A stretch of DNA of 35,470 nucleotides from a bacterium (GTDB lineage: Bacteria > Sumerlaeota > Sumerlaeia > MVZB01), in assembly GCA_021372575.1 (NCBI GenBank), contig JAJFUE010000118.1, forward strand, positions 1-35,470, given 5' to 3'. Within the stretch, counting starts at the first letter, position 1; each line of letters begins with the position of its first letter. This document shows positions 1 to 8,495 of the stretch, in pieces. The notes under the pieces were generated by a model that was not told the origin of the DNA, made no database searches, and saw only the letters and a list, made by a program, of their open reading frames with translations. The position numbers and the translations under genes were made by a program.

Positions 1-312
1 AAGCTGATCAGCGCCGTCGCGCGCCTGACGGTGCGCGTCATGTTCAAGGGCGGCGTGCGCGACGTCAACACGCCGTATCGGCTGATGCGCTCCGACGCGC
101 TGGCGGCCATCCTGTGGGCAATCCCCGACGACACGTTCGCGCCGAACGTGATCATCTCCGGGTTGTGCGCGAAGAAGGGCTGCCGGATTTTCAACACGGA
201 AGTGCCGCACTCCGGCCGCCGCACCGGAAAAGTCTCGATCGTGAAATGGAAACTCTGGAAGGCCGCGCTGAAGGCGTTCATGCAAACCATTTCAATTGCG
301 ATCAAAAGCTGA
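1..312 (+). CDS. Family 2 glycosyltransferase, C-terminal fragment (5' end outside window)
   Basis: An open frame enters at the first base (AAG CTG ATC...) and ends at a TGA at 310-312, so only about 103 C-terminal residues are visible. The segment around DVNTPYRLMRSDAL resembles the region after the catalytic core in DPM1/GtrB-like family 2 glycosyltransferases, where a D-x-N-T-P-Y-R-L-M motif is followed by hydrophobic residues and a basic C terminus. The tail (KWKLWKAALKAFMQTISIAI) is basic and amphipathic, which suits a membrane-associated transferase of sugar to a lipid carrier. No active-site residues (DxD) are within the window, so the donor and acceptor are unknown. It lies 152 bp upstream of an unrelated exported protein and is probably the last gene of an upstream unit. 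Confidence 0.6.
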   Translation, partial: KLISAVARLTVRVMFKGGVRDVNTPYRLMRSDALAAILWAIPDDTFAPNVIISGLCAKKGCRIFNTEVPHSGRRTGKVSIVKWKLWKAALKAFMQTISIAIKS

Positions 313-464
313 TTGACGAGTCTCCAAAGCGCCGCACATGTCGAAACAGTTTTGGATTTTTCGTTCCAATTCGAGCTGTTTTCCATTATCATGATGGCCG
401 CTCGAGTTCCTGAAGATGAATTCCGTTTCCGCCCGGATTTGTATCGACCCGATGGAGTCCCGGC

Positions 465-2897
465 ATGAAAATCGAAGCGATCCTCATTGCGGCCTTGATT
501 GTTGCCTGCGCCGTTTCCCATTCATTCGCCGCGACCGCGTCCAGCGACGGTTATGATCCCAACGCGGACGCGCCCGTTTATGCGATCGCGCTGCAGCCGG
601 ACGGCAAGGCCTTGATCGGCGGCGATTTCACGGCGGTCGGCGGCGGCGCGTTCAGCCGCATCGCGCGAATCAACGCCGACGGCACGACCGACACCGTGTT
701 CGCCGCGCAAGCCGATGGCCGCGTCGTCGCGATCGCCGTTCAGCCCGATTCGAAAATTTTGATCAGCGGGCAATTCAACACGGTCAACGGAGCGATGCAC
801 AACTGCATCGCGCGGCTCAATGCCGACGGCACGATCGATGACACGTTCCTTGCCACGGGCGCCAACGGGTTCGTCAACGCGATGGCGCTGGAGCCTGGCG
901 GCAGGATCGTGATCGGCGGCGATTTCACTAGGGTGAACGGCGCCGCGTGCAACCGGATTGCACGGCTGATGCCGAACGGCCAGGTCGATACCGACTTCCA
1001 GTCGGTCCCGGGCGCCGATCGAAACATCTTTGCCATCGAGCTTCAGCGCGACGGCAAAATCCTGATTGCCGGCGAATACACCGAACTCGACGGCACGCCA
1101 CACAGCCAGATCGCGCGGCTCAACGCGAATGGTTCGGTCGATCCGAATTTCATCCCCGGCATCGCCGCCGGCAGCACCGTCACGGCGGTCAAGCTTCAGG
1201 TCGATGGCAAAATCCTGCTCGGCGGCTGCTTCGGCGGCTCGCGGCAACAGGTCGTGCGGCTGAATCCGGACGGATCGATCGATGCCATGTTTGGCGCCGC
1301 CGACGCCGACGACGCGATCGGCGCGCTGGCGACGCAACCCGACGGCCGGATCGTCATGGCGGGCGCGTTCCGGACGGTCGGCGGCGCGTCGCGCAACCGC
1401 ATCGCGCGGCTGAACCTCGACGGCTCGATCGACCCGGCGTTCGCCGACCCGCGCACAAGTGACACGATCCGCGCCATCGCCGTCCAATCCGACACCAAAA
1501 TCCTCATCGCCGGCGATTTCACCCGCGTCCAGGACCACCCCCGCAACCACATTGCAAAACTGTACGCCGACGCCTCAATCGACAAAAACTTCGCCCCATA
1601 TTTCGCCGGGAAAGAGGATCAGTTTTCCGTCTATGCGGCGGGCTTGGACATGGAAGGCAATATTTACTTTGGTGGCACCAATCTCGGTTATTTGGGAAAG
1701 TTAAGAATTGTTCACAAGGACGGTTCGGCTGCACAAGCATTTCAATTTAACAATGACGCGCAGGTATATGCCGTTTCCCCGCAAGCTGATGGCAAATTAC
1801 TCATAGGCGGTCAGTTTACACGCATCTCTGAAACCACCCACTTCGCAATCGCGCGCCTGAATTTCAATGGCTCGGTTGACAGTTCATTTAATACCACACT
1901 CTTGGTAGGTGATGCCGTCAATGCACTCATTATCCAACCAGACGGCAAGATTCTGATCGGCGGTTCTTTATGTTATATTCCCCGTTTTAACTCAGATGGC
2001 TCGCTCGATGTGAACTTTAAACCCGGATCCGGAACGGATCGGCCAATTCTTTCAATTGCACTTCAGACAGACGGCAAGATCCTTGTTGGTGGAGATTTTA
2101 GTCGTTTTAATAATCTTTCCTGTCCATACATACTACGACTCAATGCCAATGGCTCGATTGACGCATCCTTTAAAACATCATCAGGACCAAATAATGGTGT
2201 TTATGCCATCATTATACAATCCGATGGCAAAGTACTGATTGGTGGCTCGTTTGATCAATACAATGGTGTTTCCCGTAATCATGTCGCGCGACTCAATGCC
2301 GACGGTTCACTTGACGTATCATTCGATCCAGGCCCGATTACTGAAGGTGGGGTACGCTCAATGACATTGCAAGCCGACGGCAAATTGATCATCGTCGGCA
2401 CGTTCAAAGATTTCGGCCATTCTGGCAGAAATGGGATCGCTCGTTTGAATACAAATGGATCGGTGGATTCCAGTTTCAAATCATTCAACTATGAAGCCGA
2501 TTCGCTGGCGGTTCAGTCGGATGGCAAACTCTTAGTCAGTTCTTTACGCCTCGCCAATCCAGATGCGGCGTGTCAGAGCCTGTCGATTTCAAACGATGGT
2601 TATACTGTAATATGGAATCTTGGCGGTAGCTACCCATGGCCTTACCAGGTTCTATTTGAAACATCCACCGATGGAATCGCCTGGAAAATTCTCGGCTGGG
2701 GTTTTCCAGTTCCAAGTTTTGGCTACCGGCTTAATAACCTCTCAAAACCGATTCAGCAAAATCATTATGTGCGCGCGACCGGTTGGGTGGCGGGAGGTGT
2801 TTTTAACGGTTCCGTATCGCTTCATCGTTCGGTTCTATGGGCCGGGCAGACCGGGCTTCCCATCAGTGCCGCACACGATTGGGCGTTGTATCGGTAG
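465..2897 (+). CDS. Exported delta-60 repeat protein, two predicted seven-bladed beta-propellers
   Basis: An 810-residue protein with a signal peptide (residues 1-23, hydrophobic core ILIAALIVACAV, likely cut after SFA). Thirteen full repeats and one partial follow, each about 45-50 residues, with the pattern 'QPDGKILIGGDFT...RIARLNADGSID..F'. This is the delta-60 repeat family, predicted to form beta-propellers. Repeats 1-7 cover residues 38-386 and repeats 8-14 cover about 387-690. A non-repeat C-terminal domain follows (700-810, containing VLFETSTDGIAWKILGWG), as in other delta-60 proteins, perhaps Ig-like. The ATG is preceded by GGAG at good spacing. The function of the family is unknown; an extracellular or periplasmic binding role is an inference. 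Base composition drops sharply after about 1620, at the boundary between the two repeat sets. No partner gene is close by. Confidence 0.85.
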   Translation: MKIEAILIAALIVACAVSHSFAATASSDGYDPNADAPVYAIALQPDGKALIGGDFTAVGGGAFSRIARINADGTTDTVFAAQADGRVVAIAVQPDSKILISGQFNTVNGAMHNCIARLNADGTIDDTFLATGANGFVNAMALEPGGRIVIGGDFTRVNGAACNRIARLMPNGQVDTDFQSVPGADRNIFAIELQRDGKILIAGEYTELDGTPHSQIARLNANGSVDPNFIPGIAAGSTVTAVKLQVDGKILLGGCFGGSRQQVVRLNPDGSIDAMFGAADADDAIGALATQPDGRIVMAGAFRTVGGASRNRIARLNLDGSIDPAFADPRTSDTIRAIAVQSDTKILIAGDFTRVQDHPRNHIAKLYADASIDKNFAPYFAGKEDQFSVYAAGLDMEGNIYFGGTNLGYLGKLRIVHKDGSAAQAFQFNNDAQVYAVSPQADGKLLIGGQFTRISETTHFAIARLNFNGSVDSSFNTTLLVGDAVNALIIQPDGKILIGGSLCYIPRFNSDGSLDVNFKPGSGTDRPILSIALQTDGKILVGGDFSRFNNLSCPYILRLNANGSIDASFKTSSGPNNGVYAIIIQSDGKVLIGGSFDQYNGVSRNHVARLNADGSLDVSFDPGPITEGGVRSMTLQADGKLIIVGTFKDFGHSGRNGIARLNTNGSVDSSFKSFNYEADSLAVQSDGKLLVSSLRLANPDAACQSLSISNDGYTVIWNLGGSYPWPYQVLFETSTDGIAWKILGWGFPVPSFGYRLNNLSKPIQQNHYVRATGWVAGGVFNGSVSLHRSVLWAGQTGLPISAAHDWALYR

Positions 2898-3839
2898 TCG
2901 TGAGAACTAGGACAACACAGATTCCGATGGTTTCGGCGTGTCACTTTTTGTGGGGCTCCCAATTTCTCTTGGCGTTTTGCTGCAAACGTACTGCTCCTGC
3001 CGGAACTGGCAGAATGCCCAGGTTGTTGAGAAAATCCCGAAGGGATGACCGCATTCAGCCCGCCACGATGTATGTGTTTGGCGTGCGCAAGCCGATTCCA
3101 ATTGAAAGGCGTGAGCACCTGAGCGCCGAAGGCGCGAAAGAATAAAGCCTGGGGCGGAGCGCAGCGCAGCCCCAGGATAGCGATCCAAATCAGTCGCGAG
3201 CGCTGAAGGCGCGAGAGAAATCGGTTTCTTTCGCGCTTTCAGCGCTCCGGTTTTCATCGACTCACAACCTGGGGCTGCGCTACGCTCCGCCCCAGGCTAA
3301 ATTCTCTTGCGCTTTCAGCGCAAAAATTCGGATTAGTCGCGCTAAACACAAACGCCACGATAGTGGCGGGCGTGGTTAGCGTGCATATGCCGCTTTCCCA
3401 TGCCGCTTTCAGCGAAAGCGGCCTACCGCGTTTGCTGATCACCTGCCTCGGTAGGCCGCGTTCGCCGAACGCGGCACGGAATGCAGTAGCCCGAACGTGA
3501 GCGCTTGTCATCACCAAAATTCTATCGAGCAAATGGATTGCATTCGGGCCGCGACTGGCGATCTGAACGCACCAAAGGTGCGTCCGCGAGTAGCCCCCGG
3601 CGAAGCGCAGCGCCGCCGGGGGGTGGATGGGAAGAAGAAATTGCGCCCCGAAGCGGGCGCCAGAAAACATTTGGGGAATGACAAGCACGGCAGTGGCGGG
3701 TAAAGAATCCGATAAAACGAAAGTCCCGGAGGGACGAATGAACCCAAATCATGGAATCACATGGATTTCTTTCGTTCTATCAGAGCCTACTTCTGCGCTC
3801 TGACCGGGTGCGTGGGCGGGTAGTGATTCCGAGTTGGCC
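2898..3839. repeat. Gene-free tract with a cluster of nested palindromic repeats
   Basis: About 0.9 kb without a credible gene. It holds several dissimilar palindromes packed head to tail: two inverted copies of a 29-bp CCTGGGGC...GCCCCAGG element (3148-3176 and 3268-3296), a 23-bp inverted pair between them (3198-3220 / 3225-3247), CCGCTTTCAGCGAAAGCGG (3403-3421), CCGCGTTCGCCGAACGCGG (3456-3474) with facing GCCTACC/GGTAGGC, CCCGAAGGGATGA-type words near 3035 and 3712, and ACGCACCAAAGGTGCGT near 3570. Short frames across it are translations of repeats. A segment resembling the central element recurs at 24959-24980. It is probably an accumulation site for dispersed intergenic repeats. Confidence 0.75.
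3148..3296. repeat. Large imperfect inverted repeat, 29-bp CCTGGGGC element with flanks
   Basis: The element at 3148-3176 is found again, reverse-complemented, at 3268-3296 with 28 of 29 bases matching. Outside both copies the similarity continues for about 25 bp (GCGCCGAAGGCGCGAAAGAA to the left; the complement of CTTGCGCTTTCAGCGC to the right). A second inverted pair, starting GAGCGCTGAAGGCGCG, sits in the middle. Each 29-bp copy can itself fold with an 8-bp stem (CCTGGGGC/GCCCCAGG). The result is a nested cruciform-like unit of about 200 bp, directly visible in the sequence. Confidence 0.85.
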
Positions 3840-3878
3840 AAATAAAGAAAGCGGGGAGGGATTTGGTCCCTCCCCGCT
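3840..3878 (-). terminator. Rho-independent terminator of the tail-fibre-like gene
   Basis: On the minus strand a perfect 12-bp stem (AGCGGGGAGGGA / TCCCTCCCCGCT, plus-strand positions 3850-3861 and 3867-3878) with a 5-nt loop is followed by the T-rich TTCTTTATTT. It lies 25 bp past the stop codon of the minus-strand gene ending at 3904. Confidence 0.85.
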
Positions 3879-3903
3879 CGTTCGGATAGCTGTTTCGGGT
3901 TGG

Positions 3904-4860
3904 TTATTTCAGGGTAACCAGCACCATCACGAGGCCCTTGCCGCTCTTGAGGCTGGTCATGGCCTTGCCGATGATCGCGCCCTGGGCCTTCTCGTAATTC
4001 GAGGCCTTCATCGCATGGCCCGGGGTGTTGGACGTGGTGAGCAGGTCGCCCATCTGGACCGGGACCTTGGTGGCATCGACCATCACATAGACGCGACCGG
4101 TCAGAGCAACCGGGAACTTGCCGTTGGCGATCGAGCCCTGCTGGCCCATCATGAGGCCGGGCTTAAGCCCGCCGGCGCCGCTGACGACGCCCGCGACCGT
4201 GCGGTCATAAGCCTTCGAGCTGACGACCAGCTTGCCCGCCTGGGCCGGATCCATGCTGACGACCATGCCCGGCTTGACGTCCTTGCCGGTGATGTCGAAC
4301 TGTTCGCAAAGGTCGCTGCCGCCGGTGATGTTGGCGACGGCGCAGGTCATTTCGCCTGCGACATGCAGCTTCGTCGAGGGGAACGAGGTCCCGACGCCGA
4401 CGTTGCCGGAGCTGTTGACGCGCAGGACTTCCGTGGCACCCACGTTGAACATGATGCCGGAAGTACCGCTGACGACCATGTAAGCATCCGAACGGATCGC
4501 ATTGACGAAATCGCCGATTTTGCCGAAGCGCATGGCGCCGCCCTGATAGGCGCTGTCGTTAACCACGAACGAACCGGTGTTCGAGATCTCGAACTTGGTG
4601 ACGCCCGTGCGGCCGATCGTCAGGCCGTAGTCAGCGCTGCTGTTGGCATTGTGCGTGAAATCCCAGTAGTTCGGCGAGTCGCCGGAGATGCCCTGGAACC
4701 GCATGACGCCGTTCTTGACGTGGAAACGGGTGGCGGGGGCGGAGGTGCCGGCGCCGAAGTTGCCGTTGCAGGCGGCGTCGGGATCGCCGATGACTTGGAC
4801 GGCGCTGGCGCTGCTGATCAGCATGCCCAAGCAAATCATGGCGCAAAGCAGTTTCTTCAT
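3904..4860 (-). CDS. Secreted tail-fibre-like protein
   Basis: A 318-residue protein with a clear signal peptide (MKKLLCAMICLGMLISSASA, cut near residue 20). Two 'G-x-G-T-x-x-P-x-x-x-x-H-V' motifs appear (GAGTSAPATRFHV, 36-48; GVGTSFPSTKLHV, 155-167). Such motifs are typical of the beta-helical shaft of phage tail fibres and of bacterial surface proteins that borrow this fold. The C-terminal part (about 190-318) contains GDLLTTSNTPGHAMKA and ends in GKGLVMVLVTLK, a compact domain seen at the end of many such secreted proteins. The ATG has AAGGA upstream and the gene has its own terminator, so it is probably monocistronic. No phage structural genes are nearby, so it is more likely a host cell-surface or secreted trimeric fibre than a prophage remnant. 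The function is not known. Confidence 0.75.
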   Translation of the reverse strand: MKKLLCAMICLGMLISSASAVQVIGDPDAACNGNFGAGTSAPATRFHVKNGVMRFQGISGDSPNYWDFTHNANSSADYGLTIGRTGVTKFEISNTGSFVVNDSAYQGGAMRFGKIGDFVNAIRSDAYMVVSGTSGIMFNVGATEVLRVNSSGNVGVGTSFPSTKLHVAGEMTCAVANITGGSDLCEQFDITGKDVKPGMVVSMDPAQAGKLVVSSKAYDRTVAGVVSGAGGLKPGLMMGQQGSIANGKFPVALTGRVYVMVDATKVPVQMGDLLTTSNTPGHAMKASNYEKAQGAIIGKAMTSLKSGKGLVMVLVTLK

Positions 4861-5043
4861 GGCTTTGGTTCCTTGTGGCCCGAAGGCCTATCAAACTAAC
4901 GCCCGGGTAGTGATCCCCCGTGGCATAATGAACGATGCACTGTTTAATGGGACGTTCCGCCCCGCCGCCGCGTCACAAATATTTTGCATCTTTTTTACGC
5001 TCCTTGCGTGCGCCAACTTCAGCCGCGTCAATCGGGAAATCCC

Positions 5044-5071
5044 TTGCAATCGCCCGGGAGCTGAATATCAT
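5044..5071 (+). promoter_or_regulatory. Candidate sigma-70 promoter of the wecB operon
   Basis: TTGCAA (5044-5049) and TATCAT (5066-5071) are separated by 16 bp in the divergent gap between the tail-fibre-like gene and wecB. The -10 matches consensus at 5 of 6 positions and the -35 at 4 of 6. A start near 5078 would leave a leader of about 37 nt. This is by eye only. Confidence 0.35.
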
Positions 5072-5114
5072 TTACCCTGTGATGTAATGCTTTCCCAGGA
5101 TAGGTCTCACCACC

Positions 5115-6248
5115 GTGCTTCAGAAAATAGCCCTTGTCTTTGGAACCCGCCCCGAGGCGATCAAACTGGCCCCGCTTTACCTTGAACTGGTGCGCCGGCC
5201 CGACGAATTCCAACCCCTCATCTGGGTCACCGCCCAGCACCGCCAAATGCTCGATCAAGTGCTGGAAGTATTCGGGTTACACGCCGACCGCGACTTCAAC
5301 CTGATGCGCCCCGGCCAGAGCCTGACCGACGTCACGATCAACGTCCTGCGCGCCATGGAAGAGGCCTTTGCCGAGGAACGCCCCGACTGCGTGATCGTGC
5401 AGGGCGACACCACAACCGCCTTTGCCGCCGCGCTGGCGGCCTATTACCAGAAGATCCCGATCGGCCACGTCGAGGCCGGCCTGCGCACGGGCAACAAGTT
5501 CGCCCCGTACCCCGAGGAAATGAACCGGCGGCTCGTTACACCGTTGGCGGACTTGCACTTCCCGCCGACCGAGCGCTCGCGCCAGAACCTTCTCAATGAG
5601 GGCATCGCCGCCGATTCGATGTGGGTCACCGGCAATACGGTCATTGACGCGCTGGCGGTCGTGACCGAAATGGTCCGGCGCGACCCGCCGCCCCGGCCCA
5701 AGGGCTTCCCCGAGGGCAAGTTCGACAACGGACGCCGGATGGTTCTCATCACTGGACATCGGCGCGAAAATTTCGGCTCGGGCTTTGAATCCATCTGCCA
5801 GGCCATCGCCGAACTGGCCGGCCGCTACCCCGATTGCGAGTTCGTCTATCCGGTCCACCTGAACCCCAACGTCCAGGAACCCGTCCACCGGCTGCTCGGC
5901 GGCAAGAAGAACATTCACCTCATCAAGCCGCTCGACTACAAGCCGTTCGCATGGGCGATGGACCAGTGCTACTTCCTGCTGACGGACTCCGGCGGCGTGC
6001 AGGAAGAGGCCCCGTACCTCGGCAAGCCGGTCCTCGTGATGCGCGAGACGACCGAACGGCCGGAGGCGGTCGAGGCCGGCACGGCGCGCCTCGTCGGCAC
6101 CGACGCCGAACGGATCGTCGCCGAGGCCACCCGTCTCATGGAAGAGCCGTCCGCCTACGAAAAGATGAGCCGCGCGCACAACCCGTTCGGCGACGGGAAG
6201 GCCTGCCGCCGCATCGCCGACGTCCTGGCCGAGAGGTTCGGCGAGTGA
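5115..6248 (+). CDS. wecB: UDP-N-acetylglucosamine 2-epimerase (non-hydrolysing)
   Basis: A 377-residue protein, the usual family length, that interconverts UDP-GlcNAc and UDP-ManNAc in the cytoplasm for surface-glycan synthesis. Family motifs run in order: GTRPEAIK (10-17), QGDTTTAFA (Asp98), GHVEAGLRT (Glu120), PEEMNRRL (Glu134), TGHRRENFG (His215), YPVHLNPNV and DSGGVQEEAPYLGKPVLVMR. Asp98, Glu120, Glu134 and His215 sit where E. coli WecB has its catalytic Asp95, Glu117, Glu131 and His213. The start is GTG; the next in-frame ATG would delete the GTRPEAIK motif. It heads the polysaccharide export operon, 26 bp ahead of the permease. No dehydrogenase (wecC) follows in the window, so ManNAc itself may be used, or the partner may be elsewhere. 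Confidence 0.95.
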   Translation: MLQKIALVFGTRPEAIKLAPLYLELVRRPDEFQPLIWVTAQHRQMLDQVLEVFGLHADRDFNLMRPGQSLTDVTINVLRAMEEAFAEERPDCVIVQGDTTTAFAAALAAYYQKIPIGHVEAGLRTGNKFAPYPEEMNRRLVTPLADLHFPPTERSRQNLLNEGIAADSMWVTGNTVIDALAVVTEMVRRDPPPRPKGFPEGKFDNGRRMVLITGHRRENFGSGFESICQAIAELAGRYPDCEFVYPVHLNPNVQEPVHRLLGGKKNIHLIKPLDYKPFAWAMDQCYFLLTDSGGVQEEAPYLGKPVLVMRETTERPEAVEAGTARLVGTDAERIVAEATRLMEEPSAYEKMSRAHNPFGDGKACRRIADVLAERFGE

Positions 6249-6274
6249 TTCGAGTGCGGAATGCGGAGTAAACT

Positions 6275-7144
6275 TTGAATCGCATGAACACGGTCACGAC
6301 GGTTTCCTCCAAATCCGATTCGTTCGGCGCGCTGCTGCGCCCCGGGCGGCTGCTGATCGGCCTGCGCACGCACTGGGACCTGTGGCGGCAGCTTGCGCGG
6401 CGCGACATTTATACGGAGTATCGCGGCACGGTGCTCGGATTTTTCTGGTCGTTCGTGCAGCCGCTGCTGATGCTCGCGATCTACACGTTCGTGTTCGGCA
6501 CGATTTTCGGGAATCGATACGGCGCGCAGCCGCAGTCGTCGTCGCACCTGCAGTTCGCGATGAACCTGTTCTGCGGGCTGATCATGTATAACATTTTCGC
6601 CGAGACGCTGGGCCGGTCGCCGGGGCTGATCGTGGCGCACGCGGCATACGTGAAGAAGGTCGTCTTCCCGCTCGAGATCCTGCCGACGATGATCCTGACG
6701 ACGGCGCTGACGCGGGCGCTGGCGAGCCTGTTGATTTTGTTCGTGGCGGCGCTGATCGCGTTCCGCGGCCTGCCGCTCACGGCGCTCTATTTCCCGATCA
6801 TCGTGATCCCGCTGCTGATGCTGACGCTGGGGCTGAGCTGGTTCCTGTCGGCGCTGGGCGTCTATCTGCGCGACGTGGGCCAGGTGATCACGATCCTGCT
6901 CCAGATGCTTTTCTTCCTGACGCCGATTTTCTACACGCAGGAAACAATGCCCGAGAAAATCCGGTGGCTCGCCAACATCAACCCGCTGGCGGTGATCGTC
7001 GAGAATTTCCGCCGCGTGCTGATGCGCGGCGAGGCGCCCGACTGGCTGCTGCTCGGCGCGACGAGCGGCGTCTCGGTCGTCGTGCTCGTGGCCGGCTACG
7101 TCTGGTTCATGAAGACCAAGCAGGGGTTCGCCGATGTCCTCTGA
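6275..7144 (+). CDS. wzm: Polysaccharide ABC exporter permease (Wzm type)
   Basis: A 289-residue integral membrane protein of the ABC-2 family. The N terminus contains the amphipathic LWRQLARRDIYTEYRGTVLG stretch typical of Wzm/KpsM-type permeases, followed by about six membrane segments and the conserved-looking FFLTPIFYTQETMPE and INPLAVIVENFRRVL regions near the C terminus. It would form the channel that moves a lipid-linked glycan across the inner membrane. The TTG at 6275 is chosen because GGAG lies 6 nt ahead; ATG at 6284 is the alternative with a long spacer. It overlaps the next gene, the ATPase, by 11 bp, so the two are translationally coupled. The 26-bp gap upstream holds one copy of a GTGCGGAATGCGGAG repeat word also found at 25785. 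Confidence 0.9.
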   Translation: MNRMNTVTTVSSKSDSFGALLRPGRLLIGLRTHWDLWRQLARRDIYTEYRGTVLGFFWSFVQPLLMLAIYTFVFGTIFGNRYGAQPQSSSHLQFAMNLFCGLIMYNIFAETLGRSPGLIVAHAAYVKKVVFPLEILPTMILTTALTRALASLLILFVAALIAFRGLPLTALYFPIIVIPLLMLTLGLSWFLSALGVYLRDVGQVITILLQMLFFLTPIFYTQETMPEKIRWLANINPLAVIVENFRRVLMRGEAPDWLLLGATSGVSVVVLVAGYVWFMKTKQGFADVL

Positions 7145-8495
7145 GCCGATCCCCGCCGACGTGGCCCTCGACGTTTGCAACGTCAGCAAGCGCTACGAGA
7201 TCTACAGCAAACCGACGTACCGCCTGAAGCAGATCCTGTGGGGCGGCCGGCGCAACTACCACACCGAGTTCTGGGCGCTCAACGATATCAACTTTCGCGT
7301 CGAGCGCGGCGAGGCGCTCGGCATCATCGGCCGCAACGGCGCCGGCAAAAGCACGCTCCTGCAGGTTATTGCCGGCACGCTCAAGCCCACCACCGGCGAA
7401 GTCAACGTCCGCGGCCGCGTCACGGCCCTCCTCGAGCTCGGCTCCGGCTTCAACCTCGAGTTTACCGGCTGGGAAAACGTCCGCCTCAACGGCGCGATTC
7501 TGGGACTCTCGCAGGCCGAGATCGAAAACCGCCTCGATGCCATCGCCGCCTTCGCCGACATCGGCGATTTCATCAACCAACCGGTCAAAACCTATTCGAC
7601 CGGCATGCTCGTGCGCCTCGCGTTCGCGGTGCAGGTGCAGGTCGATCCCGACATCCTCATCATCGACGAGGCCCTCGCCGTCGGCGACGTCGCGTTCCAG
7701 TCCAAGTGCATGAGCCGGATGAAAAAGCTCATCGACCGCGGCGTGGTCATCATCCTCGTCACGCACGATGTCGGCGCCGTGCGCACGCTCTGCAACCGCG
7801 CGATCTGGCTCGACAAGGGCCGCATGCGTGAAGTGGGCGCCCCGCTTCAGGTCACGTCGCAATACGTTCAGCACCTGTTCACCGAAGAGACCGGCCAGCA
7901 GCAGCCCGAGGAGCCGGTCCACGGCGTTCAACCCGTCACGATCGCGCCGGCCGCCGAAGACCCGAACGCCCGCAAGCTCACCGATTTCTCGACTCGCAGC
8001 GACCTCGTGCGGTGGGGCTCGGGCGAAATCCGCGTCGAAGGCGTCTCGATCGACAACGGCACGCCGGCCGCCGAGCCGCTCTTCGAATACGGCGACACGC
8101 TGCACATCGAGGCGAAGTTCCGCGCCGTCAAGGATGTCGATTCCCATGACATCGGATTCGGTTTCGCCTTCCGGAACATGAACGGTCTGGATATCATCAC
8201 CTACACGACTCACGACGCCGGCCTGCGCATTCCGCCGCTCAAGGCCGGCCAGGCGGTGCGATTCGCATTCGAGCTGAAGAACATCCTGTTCGCCACCGCC
8301 TACGCGCTGGTCGTCAACGTCGAGGAAGTGCGCGGCCCGCTCGACCGCCATTACTACGATTTCGTCGAGAACGCGATCATGTTCAAGGTCGTCTCGGAGT
8401 TCCAGATTTTCTCGGCCGTCCTGCCGCCGGTCCGCCAACTGGCGTATGAAGTCGAGCCTTTGCCGTCCGAGGGTTCCCATGTCGCCAGTCGCTGA
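7134..8495 (+). CDS. wzt: Polysaccharide ABC exporter ATPase with C-terminal glycan-binding domain (Wzt type)
   Basis: A 453-residue protein that would energise export of the finished glycan. The ATPase half has Walker A GRNGAGKST (66-74), signature YSTGM (154-158), Walker B ILIIDEA (174-180) followed by AVGD, and the H-loop LVTHD. After a linker rich in Gln, Glu and Pro, residues from about 290 to 440 form a beta-rich domain matching the Wzt C-terminal family (RWGSGEIRVEGVSIDNG... FEYGDTLHIEAKF). In E. coli O9a-type systems this domain recognises a modified non-reducing end of the O-chain and gates export. Its presence suggests export depends on a terminal modification made by a neighbour, and the next gene starts with methyltransferase domains. 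It overlaps the permease by 11 bp and the following gene by 17 bp. Confidence 0.93.
   Translation: MSSEPIPADVALDVCNVSKRYEIYSKPTYRLKQILWGGRRNYHTEFWALNDINFRVERGEALGIIGRNGAGKSTLLQVIAGTLKPTTGEVNVRGRVTALLELGSGFNLEFTGWENVRLNGAILGLSQAEIENRLDAIAAFADIGDFINQPVKTYSTGMLVRLAFAVQVQVDPDILIIDEALAVGDVAFQSKCMSRMKKLIDRGVVIILVTHDVGAVRTLCNRAIWLDKGRMREVGAPLQVTSQYVQHLFTEETGQQQPEEPVHGVQPVTIAPAAEDPNARKLTDFSTRSDLVRWGSGEIRVEGVSIDNGTPAAEPLFEYGDTLHIEAKFRAVKDVDSHDIGFGFAFRNMNGLDIITYTTHDAGLRIPPLKAGQAVRFAFELKNILFATAYALVVNVEEVRGPLDRHYYDFVENAIMFKVVSEFQIFSAVLPPVRQLAYEVEPLPSEGSHVASR

Noticed and set aside
2907-3752. Several short frames in the palindrome cluster
   Set aside because: Their translations follow the repeats (for example GALKARKK, which also appears at 24959) and they lack ribosome sites.
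3904-4860. Prophage remnant
   Set aside because: Only one tail-fibre-like protein is present. It has a Sec signal peptide and no other phage genes or attachment sites are seen.
3751-4899. 382-residue plus-strand frame over the tail-fibre-like gene
   Set aside because: The minus frame has a signal peptide, a ribosome site, family motifs and a terminator. The plus frame is Ala/Asp/Gly-rich shadow sequence.
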